From: an uncultured Bacteroidales bacterium
GTDB lineage: Bacteria; Bacteroidota; Bacteroidia; Bacteroidales; Paludibacteraceae
DNA length: 64,000 nucleotides
Assembly: GCA_946411385.1 (NCBI GenBank)
Contig: CAMKDV010000002.1
Coordinates: 124,001 to 188,000, forward strand
Direction of reading: 5' to 3'
In this document: positions 35,100 to 43,047 of the stretch, piece after piece
How the letters are laid out: the number at the start of each line of letters is the position of its first letter
Numbering within the stretch: the stretch's first letter is position 1
The notes under the pieces: generated by a model
Database searches by the model: none
What the model saw: only the letters and a program-made list of their open reading frames with translations
What the model was told of the DNA's origin: nothing
Made by a program: the position numbers and the translations under genes

Positions 35100-36233
35100 G
35101 ATAATTAGCCGCTCTACTACGTTCCTTAGTTCGCGGATGTTGCCCGGCCAATGACGCGCCTGAAGCGCCGCGATGGCATCTTTGCTGAATTTCTTGACAG
35201 CCCACCCTTGTTCCTCACAGATCTGTGACGTAAAGAACGTCACCAGTTCGGGTATGTCCTCTTTGCGCTCGTCGAGCGACGGCACGTGGATAGGTATGAC
35301 GTTCAAGCGGTGGAACAGATCCTCGCGGAACGTACCTTTCTCTATCTCGGCATGCAGATCTTTGTTGGTAGCGGCTATCACGCGCACGTTTACCTCTATC
35401 GGTTTGTCGCTGCCTACGCGCGTGACCTCACCTTCCTGCAAGGCGCGCAGCACTTTGGTCTGTGCGGCGAGCGACATGTCGCCTATCTCGTCCAGGAAGA
35501 GCGTACCGCCGTTGGCTTGTTCAAACTTGCCGGCACGATCCTTGACCGCCCCGGTGAATGAACCTTTGGTATGGCCGAACAGTTCGCTCTCAATCAGTTC
35601 GGACGGAATAGCGGCACAGTTGCACGTCACGAGCGGCATGTCGGCTCTGTGGCTTTGCTCAAACAGCATACGCGCTGCTACCTCTTTGCCCGTACCGTTG
35701 GCGCCGGTGATGAGTACACGCGCCTCCGTAGGAGCTACCTTGGCGATCATCTCGCGCACCTGCTCGATAGCCTTGCTCGAACCGATCATCTGGTACTTGC
35801 TGTTCACTTTCTTTTTGAGCGCTGTAGCCTCGTTGCGAAGCGTGGTAGCCTCATGGCGAAGCTGCTTGCTATCGATGGCATGACGTGTAGTGACAAGCAG
35901 ACGGTTCAAGTCCAGCGGCTTCTCCAGAAAATCGTACGCACCCTGTTTGATACAATCTACAGCAGTCTCGATATTGCCGTGACCGGAGATCATCACCACC
36001 GGCACATCCACACACGGGCTATCCGGCTGCTTGAGCACTGCCAACAGCTCCGTGCCGTCCATCTGGGGCATCTTCACATCGCTGTAAATAAGATCGTAGT
36101 TCTTGCTCTGCGCCAACTCCACTCCCTGCTGACCGTTCTCAGCCACATCTACTGTGTAGCCCTCAAACTCGAGCGTCTCTTTCATTACGTTTCGTATCGC
36201 GCGTTCGTCGTCAATCACCAAAAGTTTTGCCAT
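35052..36233 (-). CDS. NtrC-family sigma-54 response regulator lacking a Fis-type HTH
   Basis: A 393-residue protein. The receiver domain (1-120) has phospho-acceptor Asp52 (IYSDVKMPQMDG) and the conserved Lys in FLEKPLD. The AAA+ sigma-54 activator domain (about 145-385) has Walker A ITGANGTGKEVA at 176-187, the sigma-54 loop as GSFTGA at 224-229 (common form GAFTGA), Walker B LFLDEIGD at 245-252 and WPGNIRELRNVVERL. The protein stops at SGAEISSADIENFA, where the C-terminal DNA-binding domain would normally follow after a linker. No partner kinase is adjacent. The promoter overlaps that of the divergent secreted-protein gene. Confidence 0.92.
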   Translation of the reverse strand: MAKLLVIDDERAIRNVMKETLEFEGYTVDVAENGQQGVELAQSKNYDLIYSDVKMPQMDGTELLAVLKQPDSPCVDVPVVMISGHGNIETAVDCIKQGAYDFLEKPLDLNRLLVTTRHAIDSKQLRHEATTLRNEATALKKKVNSKYQMIGSSKAIEQVREMIAKVAPTEARVLITGANGTGKEVAARMLFEQSHRADMPLVTCNCAAIPSELIESELFGHTKGSFTGAVKDRAGKFEQANGGTLFLDEIGDMSLAAQTKVLRALQEGEVTRVGSDKPIEVNVRVIAATNKDLHAEIEKGTFREDLFHRLNVIPIHVPSLDERKEDIPELVTFFTSQICEEQGWAVKKFSKDAIAALQARHWPGNIRELRNVVERLIILSGAEISSADIENFA

Positions 36234-36306
36234 ATTATCTATCTCTGTTTTGTGTTCTAAAGATTGTTTTTCGTTAAAAAATGAAAATATTTCATGAAAA
36301 ACGACA

Positions 36307-36338
36307 CAAAGTTACAAAAATATTTTGAAATATGCAAA
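36307..36338 (-). promoter_or_regulatory. Promoter for the response regulator gene
   Basis: Minus-strand TTTG (36335-36338), 20 bp, TAACTTTG (36307-36314). It interlocks with the divergent promoter at 36324-36354. Confidence 0.7.
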
Positions 36339-36354
36339 AAAAGTTGTATCTTTG
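36324..36354 (+). promoter_or_regulatory. Promoter for the OB-fold secreted protein gene
   Basis: TTTG (36324-36327), 19 bp, TATCTTTG (36347-36354). It implies a leader of about 140 nt before the ATG at 36499. Confidence 0.75.
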
Positions 36355-36498
36355 TAGTGCGTTAAAATGCGTAGGCGTATTTATTGCAAATCGTCTATGC
36401 CAAACGCAACCGCCAAAAGGCTCAAAAAGGAGTTCCGGAGGCGGAAATTTAAGTTAGAACTATTAACATTTATATCAATCTTTATTAACAAACTAAAC

Positions 36499-38448
36499 AT
36501 GAAAAAAATTCTATCTATTGTCAGTGCAATTGCACTTGCGTTGCCTCTGTTTGCAGGCACAGTTACTTTCAAGCCGTCTGACTTTGCCGGTCAAGGCACT
36601 TCCAGTACCGGTAGCCAAGTTTCCGCTACCAAAGGTGGAATAACTGTTGAGTGCAACAAAGCTTTCGGCGCATCCGACGCTCTGCGTTGCTACAAGGACG
36701 GTGTTCTGAACATCACGTCGGCATCGAACATCCAAACGCTTGATTTCACGTTCCAGTCGGCAAGCGGCAAATACTACAACGGCGGCTTGGCAGATGGCAA
36801 TGACCTGACGGCACAAATCACCGTTAACGCTACGAGCTGGAGTAATACGCTGGCTTCGCAAGCACGTATCACCGAATTGGTTGTTACCATTGACGGCGAA
36901 GGCGTTGAACCTGAAACGGTGGACACCATCACTGTTTCTGAGGCTCTGGCTCGTCTGAACGATCCCGCCGGCAACAAAGGCGAGTGCTACGTAAAAGGTA
37001 AAGTGCTGAGCATCATCACCAACAATGTGGAGACCTACGGCAATATCTCCTACTGGATGGCTGATACGCAGAACCCGGGCGACTCACTGCAGGCTTATCG
37101 AATGAAAGGTGCAGGCAACACGGATTATGCCAGCGCTGCTTCCGTTGAGTTCGTTGAAGGTGACGAGATTCTCGTTTACGCTGCCGGTCTGGCAATGTAC
37201 CATAACAACAACACCGGCCAGGACATCCCCGAGCTGAACACCGGTTACTACGTTCGCACCATCAGCGGTGCTGACATCACCACACTGGATTGGTCGTACG
37301 CTGACGCTACCCGCGATAATGGCAACTGGATCGTAACCATCGCTGCCAGCAGCGCCAACAATGCCGATAATATGAGCCTCGTATTCGCAAGCGCAGAGGA
37401 GAACGGCATAGCAGGCTATCACTCGCTGGCTGCCGCATCGCAGGTGAAGATTGGTGCCACCACTACGGCTGTTACCGCAGGCTATCTGAAACTCACGTTC
37501 CGCTCAATCAGCAACAACAACTACAACATCTACGACGTAGAAGCCAAAGCCGTTAGCGGCAACGTGGCTTACCGCATCCTCAAGGAGATTGAGATTGCTG
37601 CCTTCGATGCCGACGGCGACGAGATCTTGCTGAGCGCTGACCGTCCGTTCACGCCCAAAGCTAACGACACCATCACTTGCGCTCAAGCTCGTGAGTATGC
37701 CCTCTCGCTCGCATCGGGCGAAAGCTCGCCGATGACGGTTACCGTTCGCGGCTTCATCACCGACATGTTCTCCAACGGCGTTACCTTCTGGATGGACGAC
37801 CAAGCAGGTTCGGCTAAGACTATTCAGGCTTACTCGAGCACCATGCCTGCAGGCGTATCGCTCGACAACGGTGCTGAGGTCTATGTTACCGGTGCACTCA
37901 AGAACTACAACGGCACTCCCGAGATTGACCACGGTACGGTTAGCGTCATCTCCGGCGGTTCGGAAATCGTAGGCCAGGAAGTGACTGTAGCAGAGGCTCT
38001 GGCTGCTGCTCAGGCTCTGGCACCCAACGCTACATCGGAAGGCTACTATGCTATCACCGGTTACATCTCCGGCATCGTTACCGAGTACAGCGCTCAGTAT
38101 GGCAACATCTCGTTCTGGATGAGCGATGCTGCTGACGACGCTCAGAACTTCCAGGCTTATCGCGCCAAGTGCGATGCATCTATCGCAGACAAACTCGTGG
38201 TAGGCGCCAAGGTGAAAGTGACCGACAAGATCAAACATTTCCACCAGGATGCTACCGAAGGTGAGGATCCCAAGCCCGAGCGCACCGTATATGAGACCAA
38301 CGGCGGCGGTACAGTTATCCTGATCCAAGGTGCAGGCGTTGAGGATATCAACGTGAATGCTCCCGCAGTGAAGTTCATCGAGAACGGACGCATCATCATC
38401 CTCCGCAACGGCGTACGCTACGATGTTCAGGGACGTATAGCTGAGTAA
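36499..38448 (+). CDS. Secreted protein with three OB-fold-like repeats and C-terminal tail
   Basis: A 649-residue protein beginning with the signal peptide MKKILSIVSAIALALPLFAG; an upstream in-frame ATG at 36367 adds a basic stretch that would bury the signal, so it is rejected. After an N-terminal beta domain, three related units occur: one near 140-240 (EALARLNDPAGNKGECYVKG ... YGNISYWMAD), one near 390-475 (AREYALSLASGESSPMTVTV ... GVTFWMDD) and one near 495-585 (EALAAAQALAPNATSEGYYA ... YGNISFWMSD). Each has the VxGxI ... FWM-D pattern of OB-fold-like secreted modules in Bacteroidales. The tail VKFIENGRIIILRNGVRYDV ends QGRIAE and matches the tail of other secreted proteins here. Ligand unknown. 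Confidence 0.8.
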   Translation: MKKILSIVSAIALALPLFAGTVTFKPSDFAGQGTSSTGSQVSATKGGITVECNKAFGASDALRCYKDGVLNITSASNIQTLDFTFQSASGKYYNGGLADGNDLTAQITVNATSWSNTLASQARITELVVTIDGEGVEPETVDTITVSEALARLNDPAGNKGECYVKGKVLSIITNNVETYGNISYWMADTQNPGDSLQAYRMKGAGNTDYASAASVEFVEGDEILVYAAGLAMYHNNNTGQDIPELNTGYYVRTISGADITTLDWSYADATRDNGNWIVTIAASSANNADNMSLVFASAEENGIAGYHSLAAASQVKIGATTTAVTAGYLKLTFRSISNNNYNIYDVEAKAVSGNVAYRILKEIEIAAFDADGDEILLSADRPFTPKANDTITCAQAREYALSLASGESSPMTVTVRGFITDMFSNGVTFWMDDQAGSAKTIQAYSSTMPAGVSLDNGAEVYVTGALKNYNGTPEIDHGTVSVISGGSEIVGQEVTVAEALAAAQALAPNATSEGYYAITGYISGIVTEYSAQYGNISFWMSDAADDAQNFQAYRAKCDASIADKLVVGAKVKVTDKIKHFHQDATEGEDPKPERTVYETNGGGTVILIQGAGVEDINVNAPAVKFIENGRIIILRNGVRYDVQGRIAE

Positions 38449-38456
38449 CAATCAAT

Positions 38457-38492
38457 GCACTATGCTGCCGAAAGGTGGCATAGTGCTTGCTT
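38457..38492 (+). terminator. Terminator with GAAA tetraloop
   Basis: A 13-bp stem (38457-38469 with 38474-38486, two G.T pairs) closed by GAAA and followed by TTGCTTT. It lies directly after the OB-fold protein gene. Confidence 0.7.
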
Positions 38493-38526
38493 TAGCAACA
38501 ACAAAAAACCAAATTATAACAAACAC

Positions 38527-39228
38527 ATGATTTATTCGAAAGAAGTACAAGAAATGTGCGTAGTAGCCAAAGGTCCGAAGCACGGTCCGGCTCCTATCCC
38601 CGAAGAGGGCAAATGGGTGAAGGCTACTGAGATCAAGGACATCTCGGGTATGACGCACGGTATCGGCTGGTGTGCTCCGCAGCAGGGCACCTGCAAGCTG
38701 AGTCTGAATGTGAAAGACGGCGTGATCGAAGAGGCTCTGGTTGAGACCATCGGTTGCTCGGGTATGACCCACTCGGCTGCTATGGCTGCTGAGATTCTGC
38801 CGGGCAAAACGATCCTCGAGGCGCTGAACACCGACCTCGTTTGCGACGCAATCAACACCGCTATGCGCGAGTTGTTCTTGCAGATCGTTTACGGTCGTAC
38901 GCAGAGTGCCTTCTCGGAGGGCGGTCTGACTATCGGTGCTGGTCTGGAAGACCTCGGTAAGGGACTGGTATCGCAGTGCGGTACGCTCTATTCCACCAAG
39001 GCTAAAGGCGTTCGTTACCTGCAACTCACCGAAGGCTACATCACCAAGGAGTTCCTCGACGAGGACAACGAGGTATGCGGCTACGAATATGTTCACATGG
39101 GCAAGTTCATGGATGCAGTCAAGAAAGGCATGGACGCTAATGAGGCACTCAAGAGCGTTACCGGCACCTATGGCCGCACTACCAAAGAGCAAGGCGCAGT
39201 TAAATCAATTGACCCACGTAAAAACTAA
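38527..39228 (+). CDS. Fe-S cluster assembly scaffold-like (NifU/IscU-type) protein
   Basis: A 233-residue protein. The ATG at 38527 gives MIYSKEVQEMCVVAKGPKHG; an upstream start at 38455 would begin inside the preceding terminator. The region GWCAPQQGTCKLSLNVKDGV, then ETIGCSGMTHSAAMAAEIL, resembles the NifU N-terminal/IscU fold, with candidate metal ligands at CAPQQGTC, GCSG and SQCGT. Homologues named iron-sulfur cluster assembly scaffold protein occur beside GGGtGRT genes, as here (12-bp gap). No cysteine desulfurase or other isc/suf gene is nearby, so a role in a specialised rather than general Fe-S pathway is possible; that is inference. Confidence 0.78.
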   Translation: MIYSKEVQEMCVVAKGPKHGPAPIPEEGKWVKATEIKDISGMTHGIGWCAPQQGTCKLSLNVKDGVIEEALVETIGCSGMTHSAAMAAEILPGKTILEALNTDLVCDAINTAMRELFLQIVYGRTQSAFSEGGLTIGAGLEDLGKGLVSQCGTLYSTKAKGVRYLQLTEGYITKEFLDEDNEVCGYEYVHMGKFMDAVKKGMDANEALKSVTGTYGRTTKEQGAVKSIDPRKN

Positions 39229-39234
39229 GGAGGA
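39227..39234 (+). promoter_or_regulatory. Strong Shine-Dalgarno site (AAGGAGGA)
   Basis: It overlaps the stop codon of the scaffold-like gene and sits 6 bp before the next ATG. It is a near-perfect anti-16S match, unusual in a genome where the other starts show little or no Shine-Dalgarno sequence. Confidence 0.8.
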
Positions 39235-39240
39235 GACGTT

Positions 39241-40251
39241 ATGATTCGTGAAGTAAAATTTGAGTCGCAAGACCGCCGCGAGAAACAGATTCTCGCCGCT
39301 CTGAACGCTAACGGCATCGCTTCCATCGAGGAGGCTAACCAGATTTGCGAGCAATACGGCCTCGATCCATACATGACGTGCGAGGAAACCCAGCGTATCT
39401 GCTTCGAGAACGCCAAGTGGGCATACGTAGTTGGTACGGCTATCGCCCTCAAGAAAGGCTGCAAGAACGCTGCTGACGCTGCCGAGGCTATCGGTATCGG
39501 ATTGCAGGCATTCTGCATCCCGGGCTCTGTAGCTGATGACCGCAAGGTAGGTATCGGCCATGGTAACCTGGCTGCCCGTCTGCTCCGCGAGGAGACCCAG
39601 TGCTTTGCCTTCCTGGCAGGTCACGAGTCGTTCGCAGCTGCTGAGGGTGCTATCAAGATTGCTGAGATGGCAAACAAGGTTCGCAAGAACCCGCTCCGCT
39701 GCATCCTGAACGGTCTGGGCAAGGACGCCGCTATGATCATCAGCCGTATTAACGGATTCACCTACGTACAGACCGAGTTCGACTATTTCACGGGCGAACT
39801 GAAGATCGTTCGTAAGAAAGCTTACAGCGATGGTCCGCGTGCAAAAGTTAACTGCTATGGCGCAGACGATGTTCGTGAGGGCGTAGCTATCCTCTGGCAT
39901 GAGAATGTGGACGTATCGATCACCGGTAACTCCACCAACCCGACCCGCTTCCAGCACCCCGTAGCAGGTACGTACAAGAAAGAGCGCGTACTTGCCGGCA
40001 AGCCGTACTTCTCGGTTGCATCAGGTGGCGGTACAGGCCGTACGCTGCACCCCGATAACATGGCAGCAGGTCCCGCATCCTATGGCATGACCGACACGCT
40101 CGGCCGTATGCACAGCGACGCTCAGTTCGCAGGCTCCAGCTCCGTTCCCGCACACGTTGAGATGATGGGCTTCCTGGGCATCGGCAACAACCCGATGGTA
40201 GGTTGCACCGTGGCTTGCGCGGTAAACGTAGCACTTGCTCTCAGCAAGTGA
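39241..40251 (+). CDS. GGGtGRT family protein
   Basis: A 336-residue protein named for its signature, here FSVASGGGTGRTLHPDNMAA. Other conserved-looking stretches are YGLDPYMTCEETQRICFENA, AFCIPGSVADDRKVGIGHGN and VGCTVACAVNVALAL at the C-terminus. The Gly-rich loop suggests a nucleotide or phosphate site, and conserved Cys residues hint at a metal or Fe-S centre; neither is proven. No biochemical function is established to my knowledge. It is co-encoded with the Fe-S scaffold-like gene, and the pair is probably a functional unit. A coding remnant matching its last ten residues lies 40 bp downstream. Confidence 0.85.
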   Translation: MIREVKFESQDRREKQILAALNANGIASIEEANQICEQYGLDPYMTCEETQRICFENAKWAYVVGTAIALKKGCKNAADAAEAIGIGLQAFCIPGSVADDRKVGIGHGNLAARLLREETQCFAFLAGHESFAAAEGAIKIAEMANKVRKNPLRCILNGLGKDAAMIISRINGFTYVQTEFDYFTGELKIVRKKAYSDGPRAKVNCYGADDVREGVAILWHENVDVSITGNSTNPTRFQHPVAGTYKKERVLAGKPYFSVASGGGTGRTLHPDNMAAGPASYGMTDTLGRMHSDAQFAGSSSVPAHVEMMGFLGIGNNPMVGCTVACAVNVALALSK

Positions 40252-40275
40252 GGGTCGAACCTTTAGGTTCAACCC
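40252..40275 (+). terminator. Hairpin directly after the GGGtGRT stop
   Basis: A 10-bp stem (GGGTCGAACC with GGTTCAACCC, one G.T pair) and TTTA loop. There is no T-run after it, so it may be an RNA-stabilising hairpin rather than a terminator. Confidence 0.5.
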
Positions 40276-40292
40276 GGCTACGGGGACACGTC

Positions 40293-40328
40293 GTGGCTGT
40301 GAATGTTGCTCTTGCGCTGAGCAAGTAA
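40293..40328 (+). pseudogene. Remnant second 3' end of a GGGtGRT gene
   Basis: Reads VAVNVALALSK followed by TAA, against AVNVALALSK and TGA at the end of the intact gene. Synonymous positions differ widely (for example GTGAATGTTGCTCTTGCG against GTAAACGTAGCACTTGCT). This is therefore an old or foreign copy, not a recent tandem duplication. Only about 12 codons remain. Confidence 0.7.
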
Positions 40329-40365
40329 ACAATGCATGCGCCAAACTTGGTGCATCAAAGAATCC

Positions 40366-40397
40366 CCACAGCCCATACCGCATGGTGTGGGCTGTGG
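40366..40397 (+). terminator. Terminator-like hairpin before recA
   Basis: A 14-bp stem (CCACAGCCCATACC with GGTGTGGGCTGTGG, one mismatch) and 4-nt loop. No strong T-run follows. It separates the GGGtGRT locus from recA. Confidence 0.6.
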
Positions 40398-40450
40398 TAA
40401 CCAAACGACAAGAATCTTGAATTCTTAATTTTTAATTTGTAATTCCTTTT

Positions 40451-41446
40451 ATGTCAGAAGAGAAAAAACTGCCGTCGCCCGAGAAACTCAAAGCATTGCA
40501 AATGGCGATGGAGAAGATCGACAAGAACTTTGGCAAAGGTGCTATCATGAAACTGGGTGACGACCGCGTGGAAGATGTGGCTGTCATTCCTACAGGTAGC
40601 GTCACACTGAATATGGCATTGGGCGTAGGCGGATATCCCCGCGGACGCGTCATCGAGATCTATGGTCCGGAATCGTCCGGTAAGACCACCCTGGCTATCC
40701 ACGCCATGGCAGAAGTACAGCGTCAGGGCGGTATAGCCGCTATCATCGACGCCGAGCACGCTTTCGACCGCTTCTATGCCGAGAAACTGGGCGTAGATAC
40801 CGATAACCTGTTGATTGCCCAACCCGACAGCGGCGAGCAGGCACTCGATATAGCCGACGAACTGATTCGCTCGGCTGCAGTGGATCTCGTCGTGATCGAC
40901 TCGGTAGCTGCTCTCACCCCGAAAGCCGAGATTGAAGGCGATATGGGTGACAACAAAGTAGGCTTGCAAGCCCGCCTGATGAGCCAGGCACTGCGCAAAC
41001 TGACCGCCACCATCAATAAGACGCAGACCACCTGCATCTTTATCAACCAACTTCGCGAGAAGATTGGCGTCATGTTCGGCAACCCCGAGACCACTACCGG
41101 CGGTAACGCACTGAAGTTCTATGCTTCCGTACGCCTCGACATCCGTCGCGTCAGCCAGATAAAGAACGGCGATGAAGTCATCGGCAATCAGGTACGCGTC
41201 AAGGTGGTAAAGAACAAAGTGGCTCCTCCGTTCAAGAAAGCTGAGTTCGACCTCATGTTCGACGAAGGCATTTCGCGCGTAGGCGAACTGATCGACCTGG
41301 GCGTGGAAAAAGGCATACTGCAGAAGTCAGGCTCGTGGTTCAGCTATAACGGCAACAAACTGGCACAAGGCCGCGATGCAGCCAAGAATGTGCTGCGCGA
41401 CAATCCTGATCTTGCCGACGAGATTGAGGCAAAAATAATGGCATGA
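40451..41446 (+). CDS. recA: Recombinase RecA
   Basis: A 331-residue RecA: strand exchange, repair and SOS co-protease. Walker A is [10 protein letters not shown] at 72-81, Walker B lies in [13 protein letters not shown], loop 1 is [16 protein letters not shown], and loop 2 includes [18 protein letters not shown]. The N-terminal [20 protein letters not shown] is canonical. The C-terminal acidic tail is very short ([15 protein letters not shown]). The stop overlaps the next start (ATGA), so recA is coupled to the FAD oxidoreductase gene. I saw no clear promoter or LexA-type operator upstream. Confidence 0.98.
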   Translation: MSEEKKLPSPEKLKALQMAMEKIDKNFGKGAIMKLGDDRVEDVAVIPTGSVTLNMALGVGGYPRGRVIEIYGPESSGKTTLAIHAMAEVQRQGGIAAIIDAEHAFDRFYAEKLGVDTDNLLIAQPDSGEQALDIADELIRSAAVDLVVIDSVAALTPKAEIEGDMGDNKVGLQARLMSQALRKLTATINKTQTTCIFINQLREKIGVMFGNPETTTGGNALKFYASVRLDIRRVSQIKNGDEVIGNQVRVKVVKNKVAPPFKKAEFDLMFDEGISRVGELIDLGVEKGILQKSGSWFSYNGNKLAQGRDAAKNVLRDNPDLADEIEAKIMA

Positions 41447-43047
41447 GCGATTTTTCGCAACAACCTCTGACTCTCTCTCCCGAGCAGGCATATCGGATGG
41501 CTCAGCAGTACCGCGTCGTCAAGCGTTCGGTGGACGCAAGGCAACACAATCTGAAAGTGCTACTCACGCTTTTGCTCGATGCAGACGGGCATCCTGTTCC
41601 CAAGGATGCCCCGTTGCCGCTATATGAAGCCCCGCAATGGCAGGATGTGCATAACGCCACCAATACGGTGCGTATCATCGGTTGCGGACCCGCGGGATTG
41701 TTTGCCGCACTCACATGCATCGAGCATGGCGTCAAACCAATCATCTACGAGCGCGGCAAAGAGGTCAGTGAGCGAAAAAGAGATATCGCCCAACTCAACC
41801 GGAACATCGCCTTGGACGGCGAGTCCAACTACTGCTTTGGCGAGGGCGGTGCCGGTACGTTCTCCGACGGCAAACTGTTCTCGCGCAGCAAAAAGCGCGG
41901 CAACATGCAGCGCGTCATGGAGCTCTTCCACTATTTCGGTGCGCCGGATACCGTCCTCTACGAGACCCACGCTCATATCGGCAGCGACAAACTGCCCGGC
42001 ATCATCCGCGCTATGCACGAATGTATCCTTGAGCACGGCGGAGAGGTGCACTTCGGTCATTGCGTGGGCGAAGAAGAGCTGCGCGAATGGCTCTCACCGT
42101 GTGGCGGAGCAGAGCCAAAGACGCCTGTCATCCTCGCCATCGGCCATTCGGCACACGATACCTACAGGATGCTCGCCGATCTTGGCGTAGCACTTGATAC
42201 GAAAGGTTTTGCTCTGGGCGTTCGCGTTGAACATCCGCAAGCGCTTATCAATAACATGATGTACCATCTAACAGCAAAGCGGTCTAACAGCGTCAGCGGT
42301 CTAACAGGCGAAGCCGATCTAATTAATTATATAGGCAACGCCTCCTACAGTCTGGTAACGCAAATTGAAGGCCGTGGCGTGTACTCGTTCTGCATGTGTC
42401 CCGGCGGACATATCGTGCCGGCTACGAGCAGCGCTGACGCCTGTGTGGTAAACGGCATGTCTGCCTCGCTTCGCAACTCGCCCTACGCCAATTCCGGCAT
42501 GGTGGTACAGATCAATCCCGAAGATATCCCTACTATCTATCAGCAAAGCGGTCTAATAGCGCAGCGGTCTAACAGCGTTAGCGGTCTAACAGGCGAAGCC
42601 GATCCTCTCTCCGGCTTGCTTCTGCAAGAGTATATCGAGCATCTGGCATACGAACATGGCGGAGCAGCAGCCATCGCTCCGGCTCAGCGTCTCGGCGATT
42701 TTGTGCGTGGCGAACGCTCTACCGACCTGCCGGCGTGCAGCTATCTGCCCGGCGTGCGCAGCAGCGCTATCCACGAGTGGATGCCGCCGTTCATTGCCGA
42801 TAGACTACGCCAAGGGTTCCGCGATTTCGACCGCAAATTCCCCGGCTTCCTCACCAACGATGCCGTCATCCTGGCTACCGAGAGCCGCTCGAGCAGCGCA
42901 CTGCGTATCTCCCGCGACCCCGAGAGCCACCGCTCACTATCTCATCCTAACCTCTACCCTTGCGGCGAGGGTGCCGGCTATGCCGGAGGCATCACCTCCT
43001 CCGCACTTGACGGCATCAATGCCGCGCTACAAATTATCAAACAATGA
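41443..43047 (+). CDS. FAD-dependent dehydrogenase (COG2509 type) with in-frame repeat insertions
   Basis: A 534-residue flavoprotein. An N-terminal domain of about 80 residues with a [10 protein letters not shown] segment precedes the FAD-binding site [20 protein letters not shown] (about 83-102). Further family features are [44 protein letters not shown] and a C-terminal [20 protein letters not shown]. Substrate unknown. Odd: two stretches carry the same insert [13 protein letters not shown] (coding 42272-42318 and 42541-42604), which family members would not be expected to have. Both keep the frame. It overlaps recA and the TonB receptor gene by 4 bp at each end. Confidence 0.88.
   Translation: MSDFSQQPLTLSPEQAYRMAQQYRVVKRSVDARQHNLKVLLTLLLDADGHPVPKDAPLPLYEAPQWQDVHNATNTVRIIGCGPAGLFAALTCIEHGVKPIIYERGKEVSERKRDIAQLNRNIALDGESNYCFGEGGAGTFSDGKLFSRSKKRGNMQRVMELFHYFGAPDTVLYETHAHIGSDKLPGIIRAMHECILEHGGEVHFGHCVGEEELREWLSPCGGAEPKTPVILAIGHSAHDTYRMLADLGVALDTKGFALGVRVEHPQALINNMMYHLTAKRSNSVSGLTGEADLINYIGNASYSLVTQIEGRGVYSFCMCPGGHIVPATSSADACVVNGMSASLRNSPYANSGMVVQINPEDIPTIYQQSGLIAQRSNSVSGLTGEADPLSGLLLQEYIEHLAYEHGGAAAIAPAQRLGDFVRGERSTDLPACSYLPGVRSSAIHEWMPPFIADRLRQGFRDFDRKFPGFLTNDAVILATESRSSSALRISRDPESHRSLSHPNLYPCGEGAGYAGGITSSALDGINAALQIIKQ
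42272..42318 (+). repeat. In-frame coding repeat, copy 1
   Basis: About 47 bp, AGCAAAGCGGTCTAACAGCG followed by TCAGCGGTCTAACAGGCGAA and GCCGATC. It is made of the core AGCGGTCTAACAG repeated. It matches 42541-42604 with one mismatch in the shared part. Confidence 0.9.
42541..42604 (+). repeat. In-frame coding repeat, copy 2 (longer)
   Basis: The same sequence as 42272-42318 with one extra AGCGGTCTAATAGCGC unit. It gives QQSGLIAQ before the shared [13 protein letters not shown]. Confidence 0.9.
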
